A stretch of DNA of 64,000 nucleotides from Paenarthrobacter nicotinovorans (GTDB taxonomy: Bacteria > Actinomycetota > Actinomycetes > Actinomycetales > Micrococcaceae), in NCBI RefSeq assembly GCF_021919345.1, contig NZ_CP089293.1:1364001-1428000 (forward strand). The letters are read 5' to 3'. Position 1 is the stretch's first letter. Each line of letters opens with the position of its first letter. A program made the position numbers and the translations under genes. Shown here in pieces: positions 1-8,331 of the stretch. Under the pieces are notes generated by a model that saw only the letters and a program-made list of their open reading frames with translations, was not told the origin of the DNA and did not search any database.

Positions 1-655
1 GGGCCGGGCGTCCGCTGCCGTAGGTAAAGCTGACCATTTTGCAGACGGTGTTGTCGCACTCGTGGTGGGTCGCTTTGACCAGGCCGCGGATGGCCCGGGT
101 GAAGTAGCCCTGGGATTTGTATCCCCAAGCGGGCGAGAGATACGGGGTGAAGACTTTCACCACCGGCGTGAGGTAGTCGATCTTGAGGCGGGAGAAAGGT
201 GGCACTACCGGATGGAGCGAGACGGCATTGGAGACGATCGTGTCCACCTGGGGCAGCAGCCCGGCGACGGCGGACATGGTGAACGACGTCGAGCCTTGGC
301 AGTGGATGACGGCCTTCATCGTTTCGGCTCCGGTCGCGTTGAGGACGTGTTCGACGGCGGCAGGGTGGTCGTACACGGCGGCGTCGGCGAGCGTCCAGGA
401 CAGGGGGTCGAGGTCGATGGAGGCCCTCCAGTTCAGCATCCACACGTCCCAGCCGTCCTCGAGGAGTACATCGACAATGGTGGTCCTGACCGGTGGCCTG
501 AACAGTTCTGCCCTGACGCCGGATCCGTGGACCAGCAGCACCGGCCCTTTGGTGGTTTCCGCCGGCGAAGTCACGTGGACCAGGCTGAGCGGAGCGTTGT
601 CCCGGGCACGGAACGGGATGACCTCGGTCCGGTGTCCGGCACGGGTGATGATCAT
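1..655 (-). CDS. Alpha/beta hydrolase, 3' end cut by window edge
   Basis: The reading frame starts at ATG 655-653 and stays open to base 1, giving about 218 visible residues. The start overlaps the stop of the upstream metallophosphoesterase (ATGA), so translation is probably coupled. The protein shows an oxyanion-type segment LLVHGSGVRAELF (about residues 40-52) and a nucleophile-elbow-like HCQGSTSF (about residues 115-122), as in alpha/beta hydrolases found beside cholesterol-oxidase-like GMC enzymes. The catalytic acid and histidine would lie beyond the window. Together with the two upstream genes it probably forms a pathway for a hydrophobic or sterol-like ester or alcohol; the substrate is not evident. 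The fold call is fairly safe and the function is inference. Confidence 0.75.
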   Translation of the reverse strand, partial: MIITRAGHRTEVIPFRARDNAPLSLVHVTSPAETTKGPVLLVHGSGVRAELFRPPVRTTIVDVLLEDGWDVWMLNWRASIDLDPLSWTLADAAVYDHPAAVEHVLNATGAETMKAVIHCQGSTSFTMSAVAGLLPQVDTIVSNAVSLHPVVPPFSRLKIDYLTPVVKVFTPYLSPAWGYKSQGYFTRAIRGLVKATHHECDNTVCKMVSFTYGSGRPA

Positions 656-2595
656 GATGCGGGTCCCTCCTGTGCGATGGTGATGGGCTGTTCAAGCAGC
701 CGGACGGCAGGAAGGCCGGCCTCGGGAAGCAGCCGCGCGCCGTCGTCGTTTCCGGTCAGCTGCCAGTCGCGGCAGATGGTGTCCACGGCCAGGGGGTAGA
801 CGGTCAATGAGCCGTCCGAGTCCAGGTGGAGGCGGAGGAAGCCTTTGTGGTCCTCGATGGATTGCCCTGACATTTTCCAGGTGGACACCTCCCCGCTTGG
901 GGTAGCCAGGATGTACAGTGCGAAGGCTTCGCTGCCCAGCACCCACCCGCCAACGTGGACCAATGCCAGCGCCAGGAGCACCACCACCACGTCCGGCCAA
1001 TTGCCGGGCCACGGAACAAGGATGACGACGCCGGCACTCACCGCGAGAGCCGCGAGTTGGAAGAGCGCTCCCCGGGCGAAGACGACAACGCCGGAACTGG
1101 CGATACGGAAGGTCCGGGCCGCCAGGGTGGTCACGCCCAGCAGCACGGGGACGACAAGGACCAGCACGGCAAGAAGGAGAACGGTGTTTCCGTGCGTGAG
1201 CCCGTGGAGCCCGTCCACGAACGATTCACCGCGGAAAGCACTGAACACCGTCCATGCCGTGAGTGCGGCAACCACATGGAGCAGGCCAATGGACAATCCG
1301 AAGCCCGGGTTGCGCACCGGTAGCCATGAAGGGGACAAGGGGTTGGCCAGGCGTGGTCCCAGGAGGTGTGAGTCGGACTGGTCAGGATAGATGGTGGAGC
1401 TTCTGGTGAAACGGCGTCCCGCTGCCGGGTGGCTCCCGGCGGCGGGCACACTGAACGGGTCTCCCGGGACGGCGTGTGCAGGCAGGAGGAGTTCGTCCGG
1501 CAGCCAGTGGGCGTCCGACAGGTACGCCCCACCCAGCCCGCACGTGATGAGCTGTGTCTTCCCTGCATCGGCGCCGGAAGTGTCCTGTTCATAGCGGGAG
1601 TAGTGGTGGAGGTCCCCGGTGAGCCAGAGCCGGACGTTGGCCCCTGTGTCCTCGAACAGCTGCGTGGCCGGATTGAAGCGGCGGCGCAGATAGTCCTGCT
1701 CAAAGAAGCTCACTTGCTGGAATTCAGTGGTTCCTTTGACCCAGAAGGGGGCGGCTACGCAGAGGATGATCGCGTCTCCAGGCTGCAGCTGGGACGTGAC
1801 GCTGCGGTAGAAGTATTCCAGTTGTGGTTCGTCGATGTATTGGCCCAGTTGGCTGTCCAGGCCCAGCAGCCACCAGCCCGGAACGCCGTGATGGCCGGGC
1901 CGTGGTGGTTGTCCGGTGAGCCGCAGGCCGAAGTAGCTGCGGGTCTGGATGGTCCGCCATCCGCCGATGCTTCGTTGCCGCGTGAATACCCGGATGAAGG
2001 AGGTCAGGCCGTCGTACCAATCGTGGTTTCCGGGGAGGGCCAGCATGATCGGCGCCCGGTTCGGTGGCATGCCGGGAGATGGCGCCTGGTTTCGTGGCAA
2101 CGCCATCCTGTACGGCCCGACCATCCGGTCCTTATATCCGGCCGGGGACGCCACGGGGTAGACCTCGTCGCCGCCCAGGACCAGGACGTGGCCCCTCGGG
2201 AGGACCAGACCCCCGACGCTGAGGGCATCCTGGGCCAGCAGGGAGGCAACCGTGTACGTGGCATCGAATCCGTCGCCGAGGTCCGCCGCGAAGTCGAGCC
2301 ACAGTTCGGCGGGTTGATCCGGGCTGCCTGGATCCGGGCCAGCGGGATCCGGCAGGCCGCGCTCGCTGACCACCGGTTGCGCAGGCTGGCCAGCGTCGGG
2401 CAGCTTGTCCAGGCTCAGCGGATCGTCCGGGAAGCTGCCCTCCAACTCTCGTTTGTCGCCAAAATCGGCGAAGACGGTGGCGGCCATGACCTTCAGGGCG
2501 GTACGCGCCAGCGACATGGGCGAGAGCCAGCGGACCGCGGTCCGTGGAGTGAAACCCAGGACGGCGTGGTGTTGCGCGAGCTCCCGGATCTTCAT
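652..2595 (-). CDS. Membrane-anchored metallophosphoesterase
   Basis: A 647-residue protein with calcineurin-like phosphoesterase signatures: GGDEVYP (141-147), GNHDWYD (189-195) and LTGDLHHY (325-332), which supply the binuclear-metal ligands. The first motif is the looser DFAADLGDG (101-109). The C-terminal third has four hydrophobic segments (about 432-455, 471-495, 505-530 and 534-556), so the enzyme is membrane-embedded. Its ATG overlaps the TGA of the upstream GMC oxidoreductase and its TGA overlaps the ATG of the downstream hydrolase (ATGA at both junctions), indicating a coupled operon. Substrate is unknown; the context suggests a lipid or sterol-related phosphoester. The family call is firm and the role is inferred. 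Confidence 0.85.
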   Translation of the reverse strand: MKIRELAQHHAVLGFTPRTAVRWLSPMSLARTALKVMAATVFADFGDKRELEGSFPDDPLSLDKLPDAGQPAQPVVSERGLPDPAGPDPGSPDQPAELWLDFAADLGDGFDATYTVASLLAQDALSVGGLVLPRGHVLVLGGDEVYPVASPAGYKDRMVGPYRMALPRNQAPSPGMPPNRAPIMLALPGNHDWYDGLTSFIRVFTRQRSIGGWRTIQTRSYFGLRLTGQPPRPGHHGVPGWWLLGLDSQLGQYIDEPQLEYFYRSVTSQLQPGDAIILCVAAPFWVKGTTEFQQVSFFEQDYLRRRFNPATQLFEDTGANVRLWLTGDLHHYSRYEQDTSGADAGKTQLITCGLGGAYLSDAHWLPDELLLPAHAVPGDPFSVPAAGSHPAAGRRFTRSSTIYPDQSDSHLLGPRLANPLSPSWLPVRNPGFGLSIGLLHVVAALTAWTVFSAFRGESFVDGLHGLTHGNTVLLLAVLVLVVPVLLGVTTLAARTFRIASSGVVVFARGALFQLAALAVSAGVVILVPWPGNWPDVVVVLLALALVHVGGWVLGSEAFALYILATPSGEVSTWKMSGQSIEDHKGFLRLHLDSDGSLTVYPLAVDTICRDWQLTGNDDGARLLPEAGLPAVRLLEQPITIAQEGPAS

Positions 2596-5267
2596 TGCTT
2601 CGGCGTGAATGGAAAGGATATGCGTCGGGGTGTTCGCCCGTAAACCTGCCAGAGTTCGCCCCCGAACAGCTTCCCGAACGTCAGCAGTCCAGCGGCCGGC
2701 TCAGCGCCCTCGGCCCGGAAGGTGGTCAGTTGCCGGGCGAAGTCCAAAGGCCGGATGTAGAGGATGCCGGCGCCCACGGTGCCCTCCTGTTGCACCCTTG
2801 GGGGTTCAGCAGGGACCTCAGGTGGCGCGTCCCTTTCAGGTGGCGGGACATGGCCCCGGGCGATCGTTGCGTAGAGAGTGGTCGTGTCCGGCCAGAGATC
2901 GAATCCCGCTTCATTGTGGATGAGCTTGTGACCCGTGAACGTGAACGGCGTACCGCCGGGGTCGCGCAGCCACAACCTGTACAGCATGCGCCTGGCCGGC
3001 CCGCCGTCGTCGGAGGCGTCCGCGACGAACAGGTTGAACCATCCACGTTCCACCGGCATCCGGCCGCCGAAATAATCAGCCAGCACATACCCTTCGGCCT
3101 TGGCCGGATGCTCAGGATCCGCAGCGAACTGATCGATGTCTTCGGCAGTAATCGTGAGCTCGAACATGATCCGCCGGGACCGGTCCCTGCCCAGGCTGCG
3201 CCCCTTCTCCGGATCACTGACTCCTGGACTGAACCACCCATGCATCTGCTCGGTGAACCGAACGGAGGTCGCTTCCTTCCTTGAGCTCCCGGGCATTGCC
3301 AGGCCACGGGTGCCGGGCCCCTCCGGACGCTGCGCTGTGCCCGGGGCAACGGCGCTCGCAGGCCGTTCCGGGAGCGCGGACTTGCCCTTGGTGGCGTCGG
3401 GGGCCAAAGCGCGCGGAGCCACACTTCCGACGTCGACGACGGCGCCCGCCGCCTCCTGCTGAACGGTCACCGCATCGCTGGGGCTGATGCCCCTGTGGCG
3501 GGCTTTATCACTGGTCTCGACGATGTGGGCGCACGTGCGCTCAGCGAAGGCGGCGATGGTCAGCGAGGGGTTGGCGCCTACCGGTCCGGGCATTGCGGCG
3601 CCATCCACTACGAACAGCCCGGGGTAGCCGAAAACTTCACCGTAGGAGTCGCACACTGCCTCGCCCGGGTGCCGCCCGGCGGGGGCTCCTCCAATGGGGT
3701 GGACGGTGATGACGCGTTTGGCCCACCAGAGCGGGTTGTCGATGAAGTTGCCGTCGAGGTCCTTGGCAATATCCGACATCGTTCGGCGGACACGGTCGAA
3801 ATACGCGGTGGACGTCGCCATGGTCCAGGCGATGGCGAGGCGTCCGTCGCGCAGTGTCATGACGCCGTCGGGTATGTCGCGCCCCATGCCGAGCAAGGGG
3901 ACGGAACTGGATGACAGGCGCCCGTCTCCCAGCGCGGCGGCGAGGTCTGCCGAGACGTTGGAGCGGCCGGCGTCGAACAGTCGGTCCTTGAACAACTGAC
4001 CCGCCACCTTCGCCGTGCGTTTTACAGCGGTCTTCAGCTGGGCCGTCTCGATGAGCCAGTTCATGAAGGCCGGGTACCCGGCGTCCTCCACGTAGTAGCC
4101 GCGGCCGTCGCCGCCGTCGTCGTTCCCATCCGGGACCCTGACCGCCGTGGTGATCACCGGCCCCTTGCTCCCGGAGAGTGCCCTGACTCCTGGCCGCGAG
4201 CCGTTGCTTGCGGGTGTCTTGGCATCCATGATGAACGTCAGGAGGTCACCGTTGCCGCTGAAGCGGGTGCCCAGGGCGTCGCTGAGCGCGGGCAGGGAGC
4301 CGTGGTTGCGAAGCAGGAGGAAGTTGGTGCCGAAGGTGCCCGCTCCCAGGATGAGCCGGCGGCAATGGATGATGCGTTCGGTGAGCAGCCCGCCCCCACT
4401 ATCCGGTTCGTGGATGACGTAGCGGAGTTCGTAGCCGCCGCCGTCCCGGTCCAGGGGCCGGATGCCGCGGACGTCGTGGAAGGTACGGATATCGGCGCCT
4501 TTGAAGGCAGCCGCCGAGAGGTAGTTGTGGTCGAGGGTGTTCTTGGCGCCGGCGTTGCAGCCGATGTCGCATTCGCCGCTGAGCGTGCAGGTGGTCCGCA
4601 CGGTGTTGGGGCCGTGGATGCTGCCGTAGTGGGGCAGCGGGAGCGCCTGGTTGGTCCGGGGTGCTGCTCCTGGTTCCGCGGCGAAGGTGACCGCAATGGG
4701 TGGCCGGGTGATGGACAATCCCAGGTTTGCTGCCGTCTTTTCCATGGCCACGGTCTTGGCGGTGTCCTGGTAGGGATAGGGAACGGGTTGAAGCATGGCT
4801 TCGGCGGCGTCGTAGTAGGGATCGAGGTCGGCCCGGGTAAACGGCCAATTCTCGTAGCCGCCGCCCGGGATGGGGGATTCGTTGACGAACCACTTCTCGT
4901 CCTTGCGCAAGAGCACGTTGGCGTAGATGAGGGAGCCGCCGCCGAGTCCGCTGGATACCAGCCCCTCTGTCCCGCGGAAGGTCCAGGCGTCGAAGAGGCC
5001 GTACAGCCCACGGTCTGGGTCCCAGAAGTTCTTGCCCATCTCCGACGGCGTACGGGCGAAACTTCCGGGCGGGTACGGTTTGCCGCGTTCCATGAGCACC
5101 ACGGACTGTCCGGCTTCGGCGAGCCGCAGGGCTGCCACCGAGCCGCCGAACCCCGATCCGACAACCACCGCGTCCACCTTTTCGATGCGGTCCAGGCTGT
5201 GGCGTCGGGGATCATCAGCGGGTTCGGGACCCGCATCCCCACTGTTCCCGGTCCCCAGACGACCCAT
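2592..5267 (-). CDS. GMC oxidoreductase (cholesterol-oxidase-like) with extra C-terminal domain
   Basis: An 891-residue FAD enzyme when started at ATG 5267; upstream codons in the frame lack family similarity. The FAD-binding GSGFGG lies at 37-42 and the GMC signature GLGGGSLIYANV at 107-118. A Cys-rich stretch around 227-237 precedes GAKNTLDHNYL. The catalytic-side HPIGGAP (523-529) and ANPSLTIAAFAER (565-577) resemble ChoD-type cholesterol oxidases. A low-complexity linker (about 600-665) leads to a further domain of about 220 residues (FTEQMHGWFSPGV at 671-683) that I know from large oxidase-hydrolase fusion proteins. There is no signal peptide. It is first in the coupled trio with the phosphoesterase and hydrolase. 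Likely oxidises a secondary alcohol, possibly a sterol; the exact substrate is not shown. Confidence 0.85.
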   Translation of the reverse strand: MGRLGTGNSGDAGPEPADDPRRHSLDRIEKVDAVVVGSGFGGSVAALRLAEAGQSVVLMERGKPYPPGSFARTPSEMGKNFWDPDRGLYGLFDAWTFRGTEGLVSSGLGGGSLIYANVLLRKDEKWFVNESPIPGGGYENWPFTRADLDPYYDAAEAMLQPVPYPYQDTAKTVAMEKTAANLGLSITRPPIAVTFAAEPGAAPRTNQALPLPHYGSIHGPNTVRTTCTLSGECDIGCNAGAKNTLDHNYLSAAAFKGADIRTFHDVRGIRPLDRDGGGYELRYVIHEPDSGGGLLTERIIHCRRLILGAGTFGTNFLLLRNHGSLPALSDALGTRFSGNGDLLTFIMDAKTPASNGSRPGVRALSGSKGPVITTAVRVPDGNDDGGDGRGYYVEDAGYPAFMNWLIETAQLKTAVKRTAKVAGQLFKDRLFDAGRSNVSADLAAALGDGRLSSSSVPLLGMGRDIPDGVMTLRDGRLAIAWTMATSTAYFDRVRRTMSDIAKDLDGNFIDNPLWWAKRVITVHPIGGAPAGRHPGEAVCDSYGEVFGYPGLFVVDGAAMPGPVGANPSLTIAAFAERTCAHIVETSDKARHRGISPSDAVTVQQEAAGAVVDVGSVAPRALAPDATKGKSALPERPASAVAPGTAQRPEGPGTRGLAMPGSSRKEATSVRFTEQMHGWFSPGVSDPEKGRSLGRDRSRRIMFELTITAEDIDQFAADPEHPAKAEGYVLADYFGGRMPVERGWFNLFVADASDDGGPARRMLYRLWLRDPGGTPFTFTGHKLIHNEAGFDLWPDTTTLYATIARGHVPPPERDAPPEVPAEPPRVQQEGTVGAGILYIRPLDFARQLTTFRAEGAEPAAGLLTFGKLFGGELWQVYGRTPRRISFPFTPKQ

Positions 5268-5418
5268 GGCCGTTCCTCTCAGAGGAGAGCTGACTACATG
5301 GCAGCGGCAGAGGATGCCGGGCGTGGCCGGGCGTTGCCTCCGCGGACTATGGGCCTTATGTTCCCACCGGGCAAGGGATCTGTAAATGAGGTGGAGTAAT
5401 GCTGTTGGTGCACAGGGT

Positions 5419-5850
5419 TCAATGAATCCGCGAGTAAACCATGTCGAAGTCGTGCTCCAGTGGGCCTCCGGGATAGGTGCCGCGCTCCAGGCGGGCGGTG
5501 ATGGTGTTGCCGTCCGGGCTGATGTGGCCAACAAAGCGCTGCGGCCAGTCCGGTCCGTCCCTGAAAAGCGTCCAGACATTGTCCCTGAGCGTCATGTCGT
5601 AGATGCGGGCAACGCCGCGTGAGTCGAAGTAGTGCTGTTGGAATGCCCGGTCCGAGCCCGTTGCACCGATGACGCTGACTGCGTTGGGGTATTCGGGCCT
5701 TGCCACGGTGGAACGCTGGATGAGGAAGCCGCCACCTTCCAGCCATTCAAAAGTGGTCCGTCCCTGTGTTCCGGCACTGGGGATGGTGGTCTCCCACGAA
5801 CCCACGAGGATGTTCAGTTGCTCAAGCGTGGGTCCTGGTTTCCGTGCCAT
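5419..5850 (-). CDS. DUF1579-like small beta-barrel protein
   Basis: A 143-residue protein beginning MARKPGPTLEQLNILVGSWE. The LVGSWE opening, a central FEWLEGGGFL and a DGNTITARLE segment are typical of DUF1579/FABP-like beta-barrel proteins, which have no established enzymatic role. An AAGG-type ribosome site sits about 9 nt before the ATG at 5850. It is transcribed toward the GMC oxidoreductase with a gap of about 150 bp, so it may be the first gene of the same transcript. There is no signal peptide or membrane segment. Family assignment is moderate; ligand unknown. Confidence 0.7.
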   Translation of the reverse strand: MARKPGPTLEQLNILVGSWETTIPSAGTQGRTTFEWLEGGGFLIQRSTVARPEYPNAVSVIGATGSDRAFQQHYFDSRGVARIYDMTLRDNVWTLFRDGPDWPQRFVGHISPDGNTITARLERGTYPGGPLEHDFDMVYSRIH

Positions 5851-5935
5851 GGCCGCCTTCTTTCCGCGGTGCTGATTCGTGGGTGCTAAGAGGTCCAGCG
5901 TAGAACCCGCCGGGGCCGCGGCATAGGGTCAAGGG

Positions 5936-6712
5936 ATGACGTTGGAAAAAGAAACCAAGGTTGCCGTTGTCACAGGCGTAGGCAGGCGCCGCTCCATCGG
6001 GGCAGCACTGGCCAGGGGCCTGGCAGCCGACGGCTGGTCCCTTGTCCTGAACCACTGGAAGTCCTACGACGACCGGCTTGGCCTCGAATCGTCACCTGGC
6101 GATGCCGCCGCCATAGCCGCCGGGTGCCGCGCGGAGGGTGTCGCCGTCGAACTCGTATCCGGGGACCTCAGCGACCCTGGTGTACCGGCGGCACTCGTTG
6201 CAGCGGGACGGAAACTGGGCCCCGTGACCGGGCTGGTGGTCTCGCACTGCGAATCTGTGGACAGCAGTATCCTCACTACTTCGGTGGAAAGCTGGGACCG
6301 CCATTTTGCCGTCAATGCCAGGGCCCCATGGCTGCTCATCAAGGCGTTTGCAGAGCAGCTGCCCGCCGTACCTCCCGGCGAAGTGGCCGGCAGGATCGTG
6401 GCGTTGACCAGCGACCACACCGTCCATAACCTGCCATATGGTGCGAGCAAGGGTGCCCTGGACCGGATCGTAACGGCGGCCGCCGTCGAACTCGGGGACA
6501 AAGGGGTGCGGGCCAACGTGATCAATCCCGGGCCGATTGACACCGGCTGGATGGACGACGACGTACGCGGCTGGACGACCCGGGCGACCCCGACCGGACG
6601 CCTGGGTACACCCACGGACACCGCGAACCTGGTGCGGTTCCTGTTCTCGGACGCGGGTTCCTGGATCAACGGCCAGGTCCTGCACAGCAATGGCGGATTC
6701 AACGTCTCCTGA
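5936..6712 (+). CDS. SDR family oxidoreductase
   Basis: A 258-residue short-chain dehydrogenase/reductase. The Rossmann start reads VAVVTGVGRRRSIGAALA (a TGxxxxxxIG variant) and the catalytic Tyr/Lys pair lies in YGASKGALDR. The sequence NVINPGPIDTGWM and the closing INGQVLHSNGGFN match FabG-like classical SDRs. In the usual NNAG position it has a divergent SHCES segment. It is divergent from the DUF1579-like gene and precedes a RibD-C-type reductase, from which it is separated by 48 bp. Likely an NADP(H)-dependent carbonyl reductase of unknown substrate. Confidence 0.85.
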   Translation: MTLEKETKVAVVTGVGRRRSIGAALARGLAADGWSLVLNHWKSYDDRLGLESSPGDAAAIAAGCRAEGVAVELVSGDLSDPGVPAALVAAGRKLGPVTGLVVSHCESVDSSILTTSVESWDRHFAVNARAPWLLIKAFAEQLPAVPPGEVAGRIVALTSDHTVHNLPYGASKGALDRIVTAAAVELGDKGVRANVINPGPIDTGWMDDDVRGWTTRATPTGRLGTPTDTANLVRFLFSDAGSWINGQVLHSNGGFNVS

Positions 6713-6760
6713 GGCCGGCGTGCTCTGGTGGCCCCGGTGCGCCGATGGCAGGATGGGCGC

Positions 6761-7354
6761 ATGACCCTCGTTACGTGTGACCTCACTGTGTCCCTTGATG
6801 GCTTTGTTGCCGGACCGAACCAGAGTATGGAACAACCGCTCGGCGAAGGGGGAGAGAAGCTGCACCGTTGGCAGTTCAAGGAACGGGATACCAACGCCGC
6901 CGAGGTCGCCGGGATCCTCGAAGCCGGCGCCTACATCATGGGCCGGAACATGTTCGCTGGACCGGGCGAGCACTTGTGGCCGGAGCAGTGGCGCGGCTGG
7001 TGGGGCGAAGAACCCCCGTATCACGCGCCGGTGTTCGTTCTCAGCTCGCACCCGCACAAACCCATGGTGATGGAGGGCGGCACCACTTTCCATTTCGTCA
7101 ATGACGACGTCGGCTCAGTGCTCTCGCGCGCCAAGGAAGCTGCGGGCGGGAAGAACGTTGCCATCGCCGGTGGAGCCTCAACCGCCAGACAATTCCTGTC
7201 CGCTGGCCTCATTGACGAGTTGCGGCTCCATATCGCGCCGATCGTCCTGGGCGCAGGTGAGCGTTTGCTGGACGGTGTAGGCGAGCTGAAGCTTGAACCC
7301 CTTCAGGTCCGTGGTACCAGCCTGGTCTCGCATCTGCGGTACAAGGTGGGCTGA
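6761..7354 (+). CDS. RibD C-terminal/DHFR-like reductase
   Basis: A 197-residue protein of the dihydrofolate-reductase-like family related to the RibD C-terminal domain. The start is set at ATG 6761, where the family's N-terminus TLVTCDLTVSLDGFVAGP begins; a GTG at 6728 would add unrelated residues. Other family marks are YIMGRNMF, NVAIAGGASTARQFL (nucleotide-binding loop) and HIAPIVLGAGERLL. It stands alone, without deaminase domain or riboflavin genes nearby, so a role in riboflavin synthesis is unlikely; it is probably a stand-alone NADPH-dependent reductase. It shares direction with the preceding SDR. Confidence 0.85.
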   Translation: MTLVTCDLTVSLDGFVAGPNQSMEQPLGEGGEKLHRWQFKERDTNAAEVAGILEAGAYIMGRNMFAGPGEHLWPEQWRGWWGEEPPYHAPVFVLSSHPHKPMVMEGGTTFHFVNDDVGSVLSRAKEAAGGKNVAIAGGASTARQFLSAGLIDELRLHIAPIVLGAGERLLDGVGELKLEPLQVRGTSLVSHLRYKVG

Positions 7355-7371
7355 ACCCGTCCCTTCTTGGA

Positions 7372-7812
7372 TCAGCCCCGGACCAGGCCGCTGATGATCA
7401 TCGCAACGCCGGCGAAGGCCGCCACAAACGCCCAGTACTGCATGGGCAGGAAGAAGAGGCTGTGCCGGTTGAAGTACCCGCGCCGGGCGGACTCGGCCTC
7501 GTATTTCAGTTGCTCATCCGCGAGGGCACGTGCCTCCTCGAAGGATTGAGGAGCGGGAAGGCCGGGGTGCTGGTAGGCGCCGACCTCTACCATTCTGGAC
7601 AATTCCTGGCTTCTGGCGTTGACCGCTGCCTCGTAGCCCGCTGTGGGCCTGGTGCGGTTGAACCAGTTTCCGAGATACCAGATCCCGGCTGCACCGGCCA
7701 GGAAGCCCACACCTACTGCGATCGGATTGCCGTGCGACAAGCCGCCCGCCAAACCACCGCAAATACCGAACACGACGAGGACCAAAATTCCCCAACCACG
7801 CCAAATAATCAT
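7372..7812 (-). CDS. Small membrane protein of unknown function
   Basis: A 146-residue protein with two hydrophobic segments near the N-terminus (about 5-25 and 30-48) and a third near the C-terminus (about 122-142). These flank a soluble, charged stretch with an Ala/Glu-rich helix (SFEEARALADEQLKYEAES). I recognise no enzymatic motif. It is convergent with the RibD-like gene (17-bp gap) and divergent from umuD, whose LexA box lies about 60 bp upstream of its start; SOS control of this gene cannot be excluded but the box favours umuD by position. Confidence 0.65.
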   Translation of the reverse strand: MIIWRGWGILVLVVFGICGGLAGGLSHGNPIAVGVGFLAGAAGIWYLGNWFNRTRPTAGYEAAVNARSQELSRMVEVGAYQHPGLPAPQSFEEARALADEQLKYEAESARRGYFNRHSLFFLPMQYWAFVAAFAGVAMIISGLVRG

Positions 7813-7870
7813 TTCATTAGACTAATTCATCCACGACGTGAATGTCCGCAGTTCGCTGTACACTCAGTTA

Positions 7871-7886
7871 TCGAACATATATTCGA
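7871..7886 (+). promoter_or_regulatory. LexA (SOS) box upstream of umuD
   Basis: The site reads TCGAACATATATTCGA, matching the actinobacterial LexA operator form TCGAAC-n4-GTTCGA with one change in the second half. It ends 13 bp before the GTG start of umuD, so LexA bound here would block the promoter or the start region. A near-identical box lies before umuC at 11883-11898. Confidence 0.88.
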
Positions 7887-7899
7887 ATAAAGGTGTGTT

Positions 7900-8331
7900 G
7901 TGGGCGTGATAGTCGGCCCCCGCGTGATAGATGCGGGCTTGTCCTTGATGTCGGTGCTGTTGGCTCCCGTGTCCGTGGCTGCGGGGTATCCCTCGCCGGC
8001 GCAGGACTACTTCGATGGCCGCATCGACCTGAACGAGCACCTGATCAAAGACGTCACCAGCACGTTCGTCGTCCGGGTGACCGGCCAATCGATGGAGGCC
8101 GCCGGCATCAGCGACGGAGACGAGCTGATCGTCAACCGGGCGCTGGAACCCAAGGATGGGTCCGTCGTCGTGGCTGTCCTGGATGGTGAGCTGACCATCA
8201 AACGCTTGCGCATCACCCCGACGGGCGTGGTGCTGCAGGCGGACAACCCTGCATTCCCGGACATCAGGGTGGCTGCCTTGTCGGAGTTGACTATTTGGGG
8301 CGTCGCAACCACGTGCCTGCATCACGTCTGA
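7900..8331 (+). CDS. umuD: UmuD-like S24 peptidase subunit of error-prone polymerase V
   Basis: A 143-residue LexA/UmuD-fold protein. The catalytic Ser64 lies in GQSMEAAGI and the general-base Lys101 in GELTIKRL, the same spacing as E. coli UmuD Ser60/Lys97. A probable autocleavage bond is Ala28-Gly29 in SVAAGYPS. The GTG start at 7900 is preceded by AAAGG at a 6-nt gap and directly by the LexA box. After RecA-stimulated self-cleavage UmuD' should join UmuC for translesion synthesis. UmuC is not adjacent but 3.6 kb downstream. The last 10 bp overlap the convergent LacI gene. Confidence 0.92.
   Translation: MGVIVGPRVIDAGLSLMSVLLAPVSVAAGYPSPAQDYFDGRIDLNEHLIKDVTSTFVVRVTGQSMEAAGISDGDELIVNRALEPKDGSVVVAVLDGELTIKRLRITPTGVVLQADNPAFPDIRVAALSELTIWGVATTCLHHV

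Noticed and set aside
1429..2643. Plus-strand open frame of 404 codons opposite the metallophosphoesterase
   Set aside because: The minus-strand gene has metal motifs, membrane spans and coupled start and stop codons.
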